DNA of 64,000 nucleotides, taken from the NCBI GenBank assembly GCA_029269725.1, contig JARJHS010000002.1, forward strand, positions 372,001 through 436,000, in the 5' to 3' direction. The DNA is from Pollutibacter soli. Its GTDB lineage: Bacteria > Bacteroidota > Bacteroidia > Chitinophagales > Chitinophagaceae. The notes under the pieces are model-generated. The model worked only from the letters and a program-made list of their open reading frames with translations, was not told the DNA's origin and ran no database searches. Below are positions 24,431 to 33,221 of the stretch, in pieces. Every line of letters starts with the position of its first letter. Within the stretch, counting starts at the first letter, position 1. The translations under genes and the position numbers were made by a program.

Positions 24431-27394
24431 ATGACTGCCAAAACTATGCTACGAGCGATCGTATTTCCTTGTCTTCTCATTTTTTCATTTCTCACTGCTT
24501 CAGCACAGGATAAAACCGTAACTGGTAGGGTTGTCGATAGTAAAGACAACACTCCGGTAGCTGGTGCTTCTGTGACAGCAAAGGGTACCAATGTGGGTAC
24601 TTCCACCGGTGCAGACGGAACTTTTACTCTCTCGGTTCCTTCAACAGCAACAACATTAGTGATATCGTCTGTGGGCTTTGTAACCCAGGAGATAGCAATT
24701 ACTACAGGCACTATGGGAATTTCCCTTGTGCAGGGTGGTTCTAACCTGAATGAGGTTGTGGTTACTGGTTATGGAACGCAGCGCAGAAGGGAGGTAACCA
24801 GCGCAATTACAAAAATTAGTCCGGAAGGATTCAATAAAGGTAACATCGCTGATGTTGCTCAGTTGCTGCAAGGTAAGGTTGCAGGTCTTTCCATTTCTAA
24901 AGCAGGTAGCAACCCCAACGGAGGTTATACTCTTCGTTTGCGCGGTTTGTCAACCATCGGACCAAACTCACAGCCACTGGTTGTAGTTGATGGCCAGGTG
25001 GGTGCTGATCTGAACACCATCGATCCAAACGACATCGCGAACATCGAGGTGTTGAAAGATGGTTCTGCCGCGGCTATCTACGGTACACGTGGATCCGCAG
25101 GTGTTATCATTGTAACATCTAAAAAAGGTCGCGCAGGTACTTCACAATTGAACTATTCAGGTTCTGTAAGTATCGAAGATCCATTCAGGTTCACACCGCA
25201 TATGACTGCTGCTGAATTCAGAGCTCTTGGCAAAGGAACTGATTATGGTGCTTCAACAGACTGGAACGATGAAATTACCCGTACAGCTGTAGCTACTACA
25301 CATAATATTGGTTTTACTGGCGGTAACTCACAGACTACTTACAGTGTTTCATTCAACTACCGTAACCAGGAAGGCGTTGCTATTGAAACTGGTTTCCAGC
25401 AGTTCAACGGTCGTGCCAACATCACGCACAAAGCGCTCAAAAACAGGTTAGTTTTAACCCTGGACATGAACGGAACAAAAAGGGAAAATAAAAATGGTTA
25501 CGCTGATGCATTTAAATATGCTACCATTTATAACCCGACTGCTCCCGTTTATACTAATGACCCTCTGTTCAACATTACTGGTGGCGGATACTACGAAGCC
25601 AACTTCGTGGATTATTCAAATCCGGTGGCTATGTTGAAACAGAACACCAACAAAACAAGAAACCTCAGGTATTTCCTGCAAGGATCTGCTGAGTTGGAAA
25701 TCATTAAAGGTTTAAAATGGCTCGCACGTTACGGTCAACAGGATAATAATAATATCAACGAGCAGTATTCTCCAAGAACAGCATTCATTTCCCGTGGTTT
25801 TGCAAACGGGGTTACCGGTTATGCACGTCGCGGTTATTCATATAGAAACTTCAACGAGTCTTTCAACAGGTTGTTTGAGTCAACTCTTTCTTACAACAAA
25901 AGATTCGGCAAGCTTGGTCTCGATGCGGTTGCCGGTTATTCATGGCAGCAATTTGATTACCAGGGTCATAACGTAGGTGCTGGTGATTTCATCACTGATG
26001 CATCAAGCTACAACTTTGGTGCAGCGGTTGACACACGTAATGGTCTGGCATCAATCGGTTCTTATAAAAATGCAAACAGACTTATCGCATTCTTTGGTCG
26101 TGTTAACCTGAACTGGGATGACTTCATCTTCCTTTCTGCGAGCTTAAGGCATGAAGGTTCCACCATGTTTGGTAAGGAAAACCAATGGGGTGATTTCCCA
26201 GCGGTAAGTGCAGGTATCGACCTGAAACGCATAATTGATCTGGATTTCATCAACTCGTTGAAATTCAGAGCCAGCTATGGACAAACAGGTGCGCTTCCTC
26301 CAAGTCCATACCTTTCAATGGATAGATTGCAACAGACCGGTTCTTATTATGCCGGGAACAACAACTATCTTTTCCCTTATGCAGGGTTCGTAAATCCAAA
26401 TCCGAACCTTGGTTGGGAAAGAAAAACAGAGCTTGACTTCGGATTGGATTTCTCATTGTTTAGCAACCGCCTTAATGGTAGCTTCGATTACTACAATCGT
26501 CAAACAAAAGATCTGATCTTCAACGTTGGAGTACCTTCTCCGCCAAACCTCTTCAACAATACATGGCAGAACATCGGAATACTGGATAACCATGGAATTG
26601 AGTTGTCACTGAATTATGACGTTTTCAGACGTCAGGATTTCACCTGGACAACCGGCCTGGTATATACTACGTACAATGTATTTCTTAAAGAGTTAAACGA
26701 ATCACTGAAAGGTGCCTATGTGGGTTCTACTAACCTTGGTACTCCTGGTCAGGAAGCTACTGAGTTGAACCGAAACTATGAAGGTGAACCGATTGGTAAT
26801 CTCTGGGGATATAAATTCATTGAAGTGGATCCACGCGGAAAATACCTGTTCGCTGATGCTAACGGAAAGCCAGTTAGAGCAGATAGCGGTGCCGTACGCC
26901 AGTTCATCGGAAATGGTTTACCTGATTTCGAGTTTGGCTGGACAAACAGCTTCAAGTACAAAAATTGGGATCTTAGCTTCTTCTTCCGTGGTGCAATCGG
27001 CCACGAAATGATTAACACGTTCAGGGCGTTTTATGAAAACCCGAATGTGGCAACCAGCTATAATGTTATTAATTCCAAGTACTTCAATCCTGCGATAACT
27101 GATGCTCAGATTTACAGCAGTCTGCACGTAGAAAAGGGTTCATTTGCCAAATTGGATAATGCAACAATTGGTTACAATTTGCCGATTCGCCAGGGAAGTA
27201 ATTTCTCCAGCTATGTTCGTAATCTCAGATTGTATGTGACTGGTCAGAACCTGTTCATGATCACTGAATATACTGGTGTGGATCCTGAAGTTAGATATCA
27301 GGATGGATCAAACGTTCTTGCTCCTGGTATTGACAGAAGGGAAACCTGGGTAATGTCGAGGATTTTCACTTTTGGTCTTAACATTGGTCTCTAA
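24431..27394 (+). CDS. SusC/RagA-type TonB-dependent outer-membrane transporter
   Basis: A 987-residue outer-membrane beta-barrel that imports oligosaccharides or similar ligands with its SusD partner. It has a signal peptide (1-25, ending TASAQ). A carboxypeptidase-regulatory-like domain follows (TVTGRVVDSKDNTPVAGASV, to about 105). The SusC-specific plug begins LNEVVVTGYGTQRRREVTSAI, with GLSTIGPNSQPLVVVDG and IEVLKDGSAAAIYGTRGSAGVI. The barrel runs to the C-terminus. It is the first gene of the susCD pair, with 26 bp to susD. Substrate specificity cannot be deduced directly; the downstream genes suggest glycosides. Confidence 0.96.
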   Translation: MTAKTMLRAIVFPCLLIFSFLTASAQDKTVTGRVVDSKDNTPVAGASVTAKGTNVGTSTGADGTFTLSVPSTATTLVISSVGFVTQEIAITTGTMGISLVQGGSNLNEVVVTGYGTQRRREVTSAITKISPEGFNKGNIADVAQLLQGKVAGLSISKAGSNPNGGYTLRLRGLSTIGPNSQPLVVVDGQVGADLNTIDPNDIANIEVLKDGSAAAIYGTRGSAGVIIVTSKKGRAGTSQLNYSGSVSIEDPFRFTPHMTAAEFRALGKGTDYGASTDWNDEITRTAVATTHNIGFTGGNSQTTYSVSFNYRNQEGVAIETGFQQFNGRANITHKALKNRLVLTLDMNGTKRENKNGYADAFKYATIYNPTAPVYTNDPLFNITGGGYYEANFVDYSNPVAMLKQNTNKTRNLRYFLQGSAELEIIKGLKWLARYGQQDNNNINEQYSPRTAFISRGFANGVTGYARRGYSYRNFNESFNRLFESTLSYNKRFGKLGLDAVAGYSWQQFDYQGHNVGAGDFITDASSYNFGAAVDTRNGLASIGSYKNANRLIAFFGRVNLNWDDFIFLSASLRHEGSTMFGKENQWGDFPAVSAGIDLKRIIDLDFINSLKFRASYGQTGALPPSPYLSMDRLQQTGSYYAGNNNYLFPYAGFVNPNPNLGWERKTELDFGLDFSLFSNRLNGSFDYYNRQTKDLIFNVGVPSPPNLFNNTWQNIGILDNHGIELSLNYDVFRRQDFTWTTGLVYTTYNVFLKELNESLKGAYVGSTNLGTPGQEATELNRNYEGEPIGNLWGYKFIEVDPRGKYLFADANGKPVRADSGAVRQFIGNGLPDFEFGWTNSFKYKNWDLSFFFRGAIGHEMINTFRAFYENPNVATSYNVINSKYFNPAITDAQIYSSLHVEKGSFAKLDNATIGYNLPIRQGSNFSSYVRNLRLYVTGQNLFMITEYTGVDPEVRYQDGSNVLAPGIDRRETWVMSRIFTFGLNIGL

Positions 27395-27420
27395 TCTCAA
27401 CTAAATAAATTTCAGTAAAT

Positions 27421-29028
27421 ATGAAACTGAATAAATTAATAACAGCGTCCGTAGCAGCTTCCGTTTGCTTCACGCTTTCCTGTACTAAACTGGATGAAAC
27501 GGAATTGCTTTATGATACTGTTACCTCAGCTAATTTTTATAAAACAGATGCAGAGTTAGCTTCAGCTGTAGGGGCAGCTTACAATAACCTATATGGTTTA
27601 CTCGGAAACGGAAACATTTTTTCTGTTCAGGAAGTTCCGTCAGATGAAATTGTTGTTCCACAGCGTGGTGCTGACTGGGGTGATGGTGGTCACTGGGTTC
27701 GTTTGAAGCAGCACGCATATAAAATTGATGATCCAATGATCATCAACAGCTGGAACTTTGGATTTTCCGGCGTAACGAACTGTAACAAACTGCTGGTTGC
27801 GGTGTCTGAAAGTACTTCACCGAATGCTCCAGCTTATGTTTCAGAATTAAAGGCGCTACGTGCCATATACTATCTATGGCTTATAGACCTGTTTGGAAAC
27901 GTACCTATCACCACAGACTTCACTAATGTTGCACCTCCAGCTACTAAACCACGAGCTGAAGTATATGCATTCATCGAGAAAGAACTGCTTGAAAATGCAG
28001 ATGCTCTTCCTAAAGAAGGATATGCTGATGGTCCTTTCTACAGCCGCGTCACTTATTATACTGCACAGGCTGCATTACTGCGTTTATATCTTAATGCCCA
28101 AGTTTATAAGGGGACACCTGAATGGGATAAAGCTATCGCTACTGCTGATATCATCATCAACTCTGGTAAGTTCGCGTTGATGTCTAATTATATTGACAAC
28201 TTCAAAAGGGATAACAAAGGATCAAGCGAGTTTATCTGGGCGGTTCCTTATGATGGTGTTAAAGCTGGCGGGAATAATATTGTGATGATGACGTTGAGTT
28301 ATCTTAACCAGGATACGTACAAAATTAATGCGCAACCCTGGAACGGATTTGCTACGACAGCAGAATTTTATAAATCTTACATCGACCCTGCATTGAATCC
28401 TGGTCCTCAGGGCGAAGTTGTAGGTTTGAGCCCGCTTGGAACAAAAGTGACTGGTACAGTAGATAAGAGGTTATCAAACTTCCTGGTAGGTCCTCAATAT
28501 GCTGCAAACGGAACTACAAGATTGCTGGATGGTGGTGCTGATCTTACTGATCCTGATGGACCACCGCTCACATTTACTCCATATATCAATGAATTGCTCC
28601 CTAACGCATGGAGACAATCGGGAGCAAGGATTGGTAAATATCAGTTCTACACTGGTATTCTTCAGAACGCTGATAACGATTTCCCAATTTATCGTTATGC
28701 TGATGTTCTTCTGATGAAAGCAGAAGCTGTTGCACGAAAAAATAACAACTGGAATGACCCGGTTACTCTGGCAATCGTTAACCAGATCAGAACCACACAT
28801 GGTGGTGTTGATCCTCTGGGTTCGTTGACTGCAGAATCTTTCCTTGCAGAACGCGGTCGTGAGATGTTCGCTGAAACTGTAAGAAGAACCGATATGATCC
28901 GTTTTGGAACATTTAACAGGGCATTTGACTGGCATGCCGCAGATGGTGATACTCACTGGAATCTTTTCCCGATTCCTGCAACACAGATCAATGCTAACCC
29001 CAACCTGGTTCAGAATCCTGGATACTAA
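27421..29028 (+). CDS. SusD/RagB-family surface lipoprotein
   Basis: A 535-residue outer-membrane lipoprotein that binds ligand at the mouth of the SusC barrel. The signal peptide ends in the lipobox TLSC (Cys 20). The N-terminal SusD-like segment TSANFYKTDAELASAVGAAYNNLY and the TPR-like helices (ELKALRAIYYLWLIDLFGNVPI) are typical. So is the C-terminal region ending RTDMIRFGTFNRAF...LFPIPATQINANPNLVQNPGY. It is followed by a strong terminator, so susCD form one unit. Confidence 0.96.
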   Translation: MKLNKLITASVAASVCFTLSCTKLDETELLYDTVTSANFYKTDAELASAVGAAYNNLYGLLGNGNIFSVQEVPSDEIVVPQRGADWGDGGHWVRLKQHAYKIDDPMIINSWNFGFSGVTNCNKLLVAVSESTSPNAPAYVSELKALRAIYYLWLIDLFGNVPITTDFTNVAPPATKPRAEVYAFIEKELLENADALPKEGYADGPFYSRVTYYTAQAALLRLYLNAQVYKGTPEWDKAIATADIIINSGKFALMSNYIDNFKRDNKGSSEFIWAVPYDGVKAGGNNIVMMTLSYLNQDTYKINAQPWNGFATTAEFYKSYIDPALNPGPQGEVVGLSPLGTKVTGTVDKRLSNFLVGPQYAANGTTRLLDGGADLTDPDGPPLTFTPYINELLPNAWRQSGARIGKYQFYTGILQNADNDFPIYRYADVLLMKAEAVARKNNNWNDPVTLAIVNQIRTTHGGVDPLGSLTAESFLAERGREMFAETVRRTDMIRFGTFNRAFDWHAADGDTHWNLFPIPATQINANPNLVQNPGY

Positions 29029-29044
29029 GAATTATTTTAGCTCC

Positions 29045-29086
29045 ATAAAGAAAAAGCAAGTGATTTTTCACTTGCTTTTTCTTTAT
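29045..29086 (+). terminator. Terminator after susD
   Basis: A perfect 18-bp stem: ATAAAGAAAAAGCAAGTG at 29045-29062 pairs with 29069-29086 across the loop ATTTTT. The 3' arm is T-rich. It lies 16 bp after the susD stop codon. Confidence 0.85.
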
Positions 29087-29173
29087 ATTCCTTTCTGTTT
29101 TTTAGGCATAAATTAACTTGTAAACCCGCACTGCGCCTTAACTTTACCGATTCGCTGTACGAGAGATCCTGTC

Positions 29174-32100
29174 ATGTTGAATTATACGAGTGCCTGTTTA
29201 TTTTATCGTCTTGCTAAGAAGGCTCTGATCATATTATCTTTCCTAACGGGATTTATTTCCTGTGAATCAAAAAACAATCAGGCCGGGTTAAATTCAGACG
29301 CCTCTGTATCTGAACAGCAGTTGTTTGTTAAGGAGTCTCCATCAACTACCGGAATTCAGTTTGCAAATAATGTTGTTTATACGGAAGAACTCAACGTATA
29401 TACCTTCAGGAATTTTTATAATGGGGGTGGCGTAGCTATTGGAGATATGAATAACGATGGTCTCGCTGATATTTTTTTCTGCGGAAATCAGCAGACAAAC
29501 AGACTTTATCTCAATAAAGGCAATTTCCGGTTTGAAGATATTACTGATAAAGCCGGACTAAATTCAGAAGGAATCTGGTCAACAGGAGTGACGCTTGCTG
29601 ATATCAATGGCGATGGACTGCTCGATATCTACATTTGCAAATCAGGCGACTTTACAAAGAAGAACCGGAGCAACGCTCTTTACATTAATAACGGTGATCT
29701 TACATTTTCCGAGAAAGCAAAAGAATTCGGATTAAATAACCTGGGGCTTTCAACCCATGCTGTTTTTTTCGACTACGATCGGGATGGCGATCTGGATTGT
29801 TATCTTCTCAATAACTCATTTAAATCTGTTGGCAATTTTGACCTGGTAAAGGATCAGCGAAACATTCCTGACAGCATAGGAGGAAACAAATTTTTCCGGA
29901 ACGATGACAATCACTTTACAGATATCACTGCAGCCGCCGGGATATATTCCAGTAAAATTGGTTTTGGCCTGGGCGTTACCGTTAGTGATCTCAACAACGA
30001 TGGCTGGCAGGACATTTATATTTCGAACGACTTTTTTGAAAAGGACTACCTGTATATAAATCAAAAAAACGGGCGATTTACCGAAGCGCTTGAATCCGGC
30101 ATCAATGAGCTCAGCATGAATTCCATGGGCGCCGACATCGCAGACATTAACAACGATGCGCGCCCTGATATTTATGTTACAGATATGTTGCCTGGCATTG
30201 AGAGTCGGGTGAAAACCAAAACCAATTTTGAAGACTGGGATAAATATCAATCGGGAATCCGCAACGGTTATTACAAACAATATGTGCGGAATGCCTTACA
30301 GTTAAACCGGGGGAATCAGCAGACGGAAGGCCGCAGCAGTATTCCTTACTTTAGTGAAATAAGTCGTTATGCAAATGTGTACGCAACAGACTGGAGTTGG
30401 GGAGCATTAATTTCAGATTTTGATAATGATGGTTATAAAGATGTGTTTGTAGCGAATGGAATTTTTAAAGATCTGACAGACCAGGATTATGTGCAGTTTA
30501 CGGCCAATCCTGCTGAGATCAGGAAAATATTGTTGTCTGAAAAAGAAGGCATCAAAAAGCTGATTGACCTGATGCCATCGAATGCGTTATCGAACTATGC
30601 GTTTCGGAACAATGGTGACCTTACGTTTACGAATGAGGCAGCGGGTTGGGGTTTGGGAACACCTGGCTTTAGTAATGGCAGTGCTTATGGAGACCTGGAT
30701 AATGACGGGGACCTGGACCTGGTGGTAAACAATGTGAACATGCCTTGTTTTGTGTACCGTAACCGTAGCCGTGAGTTGCATAGGGAGCTGCACTATCTGA
30801 AGGTGTCCTTTGAAGGCGAAGGGAAAAATCGTTATGGTATTGGCAGTAAGGTTACGGTGTATGGGGAAGGAAAACAGTTTTACCAGGAGCAGATGCCGAT
30901 GCGCGGGTTCCAGAGTACGGTGGATGCGCGGCTGAACTTTGGATTGGGTAAGACAGGGAAGATCGATTCAGTAAAAGTGGAGTGGAATAGCGGCAAAGTG
31001 CAGACGCTGACGACGGTAGCGATGGATACATTGCTGGTGTTAAAGGAGAAAGATGCAACAGCCGCCTCAGCAGTACCCCCGGCACCAATGAAGACACTGT
31101 TCACGGCAACAACTGATAGCAAAGGGATCGATTTTGTACATAAGGAGAATGATTTTGTAGACTTCAACCGTGATAAACTGATTTTTCGTATGCTGAGTAC
31201 GGAAGGTCCGAGAATGGCGACAGGTGATGTCAATGGTGATGGCAGAGAGGATCTGTACATCTGCGGAGCCCGTGGCCAGGCAGGCGCACTGTATATGCAA
31301 CAGGCGGGCGGCAGTTATAAAAGAACTAACGAAGCCATACTGGAAGCAGATAAAGAGAGTGAAGACACAGATGCGTTGTTTTTTGATGCCGACGGTGATG
31401 GCGACCAGGATCTGTTTGTGTGCAGCGGTGGCAATGAGTTTTCTCCGAACTCGACACAGCTGATCAGCCGCTTGTACATCAATGAAGGAAAAGGGAAGCT
31501 GAAAAAATCCCCGCAACTGCTTCCTTCTGCAACCTTATTTGAGAGCGCGAGTTGTGTAGCAGCAGCTGATTATGACGGTGATGGCGACCAGGATCTGTTT
31601 GTGGGTGTGAGATTAAAACCCTTTGCTTACGGTTATCCGTGCAAAGGTTATGTACTGAACAACGATGGCAGAGGTAAGTTCACCGATGTAACGGAGAAAG
31701 TGTGTGCCCCGCTGCTGACAGCAGGTATGGTGACGGATGCCAGGTGGTTCGACTATGATGGAGACACCAGAAAGGACCTGGTGGTGGTGGGAGAATACAT
31801 GCCGGTGCGTGTGTTCCGCAACGAGGGCGGCAAGACGTTGAAGGAAGTGACGGATGCAGCGGGCCTGAGGAACAGTAACGGCTGGTGGAATCGTGTGGAG
31901 GTATCGGATGTGAACGGTGACGGGAGAGAGGACCTGGTGCTGGCCAATCATGGAGAGAACAGCCGGTTTAGATGTTCAGAGAACAAACCGGTGAAGATGT
32001 ACGTGAGTGATTTTGACAAGAACGGCAGTGTGGAACAGGTGGTAACGTGCTATAATGGAGATTCCAGTTACCCGATGGCCCTAAGACATGACCTGGTGAA

Positions 32101-32581
32101 CGTGTTGCCCTACCTGAAGAAGAAATACCTGAAGTACGAGGCGTACCAGCGTCAGCAGGTGAAGGATATATTTACAGAGGATCAGTTGAAGGAAGCGTTG
32201 GAGCTGACGGCCTATGAAATGAGAAGTTGTGTGATGCTGAGTGATGGTAGGGGAGGATACAGTAAACAGCCCTTACCAGCGGAGGCACAACTGAGTGTGA
32301 TGTACGGGATAGAGGTGATGGACTATGATGGAGATGGAAAGAAAGACATCCTGATGGGAGGAAATTTTTACGAGAGCAAACCGGAGACAGGGATCTATGA
32401 CGGGAGCTATGGTGTGTTGCTGAAGGGCGACGGTAAAGGAAACTTCCGGTCAGTGGATGCAGACACCAGCGGCATCAGTATCAGAGGGGCAGTGAGAGAT
32501 ATAAAAACTTTGCATTCAGGAACAAAAAAGAAAATATTAGTGGCCAGGAACAATGGTCTGCTCGAGATAAAAAACTATTAA
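29174..32581 (+). CDS. Giant VCBS/FG-GAP lipoprotein with ASPIC/UnbV domain (copy 1)
   Basis: An 1135-residue surface-type lipoprotein. The signal peptide ends in the lipobox GFISC. It carries many FG-GAP/VCBS repeats with calcium-loop motifs (GDMNNDGLADIFF, ADINGDGLLDIYI, DYDRDGDLDCYLL, SDLNNDGWQDIYI), which predict an integrin-like beta-propeller. An ASPIC/UnbV domain follows at about 540-620 (GIGSKVTVYGEGKQFYQEQM, then FGLGKTGKIDSVKVEW), and then a second propeller. The family is common beside SusCD in Bacteroidota; its function is unknown. From about residue 461 the DNA is nearly identical to copy 2. A TTG-N18-TAACTTTA promoter is visible at 29118-29146. Confidence 0.92.
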   Translation: MLNYTSACLFYRLAKKALIILSFLTGFISCESKNNQAGLNSDASVSEQQLFVKESPSTTGIQFANNVVYTEELNVYTFRNFYNGGGVAIGDMNNDGLADIFFCGNQQTNRLYLNKGNFRFEDITDKAGLNSEGIWSTGVTLADINGDGLLDIYICKSGDFTKKNRSNALYINNGDLTFSEKAKEFGLNNLGLSTHAVFFDYDRDGDLDCYLLNNSFKSVGNFDLVKDQRNIPDSIGGNKFFRNDDNHFTDITAAAGIYSSKIGFGLGVTVSDLNNDGWQDIYISNDFFEKDYLYINQKNGRFTEALESGINELSMNSMGADIADINNDARPDIYVTDMLPGIESRVKTKTNFEDWDKYQSGIRNGYYKQYVRNALQLNRGNQQTEGRSSIPYFSEISRYANVYATDWSWGALISDFDNDGYKDVFVANGIFKDLTDQDYVQFTANPAEIRKILLSEKEGIKKLIDLMPSNALSNYAFRNNGDLTFTNEAAGWGLGTPGFSNGSAYGDLDNDGDLDLVVNNVNMPCFVYRNRSRELHRELHYLKVSFEGEGKNRYGIGSKVTVYGEGKQFYQEQMPMRGFQSTVDARLNFGLGKTGKIDSVKVEWNSGKVQTLTTVAMDTLLVLKEKDATAASAVPPAPMKTLFTATTDSKGIDFVHKENDFVDFNRDKLIFRMLSTEGPRMATGDVNGDGREDLYICGARGQAGALYMQQAGGSYKRTNEAILEADKESEDTDALFFDADGDGDQDLFVCSGGNEFSPNSTQLISRLYINEGKGKLKKSPQLLPSATLFESASCVAAADYDGDGDQDLFVGVRLKPFAYGYPCKGYVLNNDGRGKFTDVTEKVCAPLLTAGMVTDARWFDYDGDTRKDLVVVGEYMPVRVFRNEGGKTLKEVTDAAGLRNSNGWWNRVEVSDVNGDGREDLVLANHGENSRFRCSENKPVKMYVSDFDKNGSVEQVVTCYNGDSSYPMALRHDLVNVLPYLKKKYLKYEAYQRQQVKDIFTEDQLKEALELTAYEMRSCVMLSDGRGGYSKQPLPAEAQLSVMYGIEVMDYDGDGKKDILMGGNFYESKPETGIYDGSYGVLLKGDGKGNFRSVDADTSGISIRGAVRDIKTLHSGTKKKILVARNNGLLEIKNY
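30557..32506 (+). repeat. Near-identical block shared with 34533-36482 (copy A)
   Basis: About 1.95 kb matches 34533-36482 at a constant offset of 3976 bp. I count about 25-30 mismatches by eye, half of them in a 45-bp patch near 31085-31130. Identity falls sharply to ordinary paralogue level at both ends. Composition is richer in G than in the flanking halves of either gene. Confidence 0.9.
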
Positions 32582-32596
32582 CCGAAGACTTTAATT

Positions 32597-33199
32597 ATGA
32601 GATTATTGATCGTAACTCTTGTCGTTTTATTGGTACTGTCTGGCTGTAGTCCAAAGGATCCAAAAGCACAGTACTCAGACCTGGTCAGATCTGAACGTGC
32701 GAAAAACATTCGTGTGGATTCTATTTTCTTTGGATATTATTTTGGAATGCCTCGTAAAGAATTTTATGAACATAGCTGGGAATTGAACCGCAAGAAAAAA
32801 GTAATGGACGGAGTGAATAATATTTTCATTGTGTATGGTTTACGGGAAAATCAGTTAAAAGAACCGGGATCGATGAATTTTTTTCCTGAGTTTCACCAGG
32901 AAAGAATCTTCAAAATGCGTGCTGAGTTTGCTTATGATGCCTGGGCTCCATGGAATAAGAAAATGTATGCTGATAGTTTACTGCCGGATGTTGTTGACTA
33001 TTTTGAAACCTGGTTTCCGGGAGGAAATCCTTTCCTGGAAATAACTGACAGCGTAAAAGGAACGATCTACGTAAAAGTGGATGGTAACAGGAGAATCGTT
33101 ATTGGAAGGTATGATGAGCGTATTGTGAAGGCGGATTTCACGGATTTGACTGTTGAAGATGAAATTTTAAAAGCCAGCAGGAAAAATGAAGCGAACTGA
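32597..33199 (+). CDS. Small lipoprotein of unknown family
   Basis: A 200-residue predicted lipoprotein: an N-terminal hydrophobic segment followed by the lipobox VLSGC (Cys 17). The mature part has many aromatic and charged residues (FFGYYFGMPRKEFYEHSWELNRKKK; FPEFHQERIFKMRAEFAYDAW; DYFETWFPGGNPFLEI). I do not recognise the family. It sits 15 bp after copy 1 and about 22 bp before copy 2 of the giant lipoprotein, so it is probably co-transcribed with them and may act at the cell surface. Confidence 0.8.
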   Translation: MRLLIVTLVVLLVLSGCSPKDPKAQYSDLVRSERAKNIRVDSIFFGYYFGMPRKEFYEHSWELNRKKKVMDGVNNIFIVYGLRENQLKEPGSMNFFPEFHQERIFKMRAEFAYDAWAPWNKKMYADSLLPDVVDYFETWFPGGNPFLEITDSVKGTIYVKVDGNRRIVIGRYDERIVKADFTDLTVEDEILKASRKNEAN

Positions 33200-33221
33200 A
33201 TTTTTTGATTTTAATTGTTTG

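Noticed and set aside
31067-31516. Minus-strand frames opposite the giant lipoproteins (also 35043-35492 and 29816-30280)
   Set aside because: They mirror the repeated Asp/Gly-rich coding sequence of the real genes and appear in both copies only because the DNA is duplicated.
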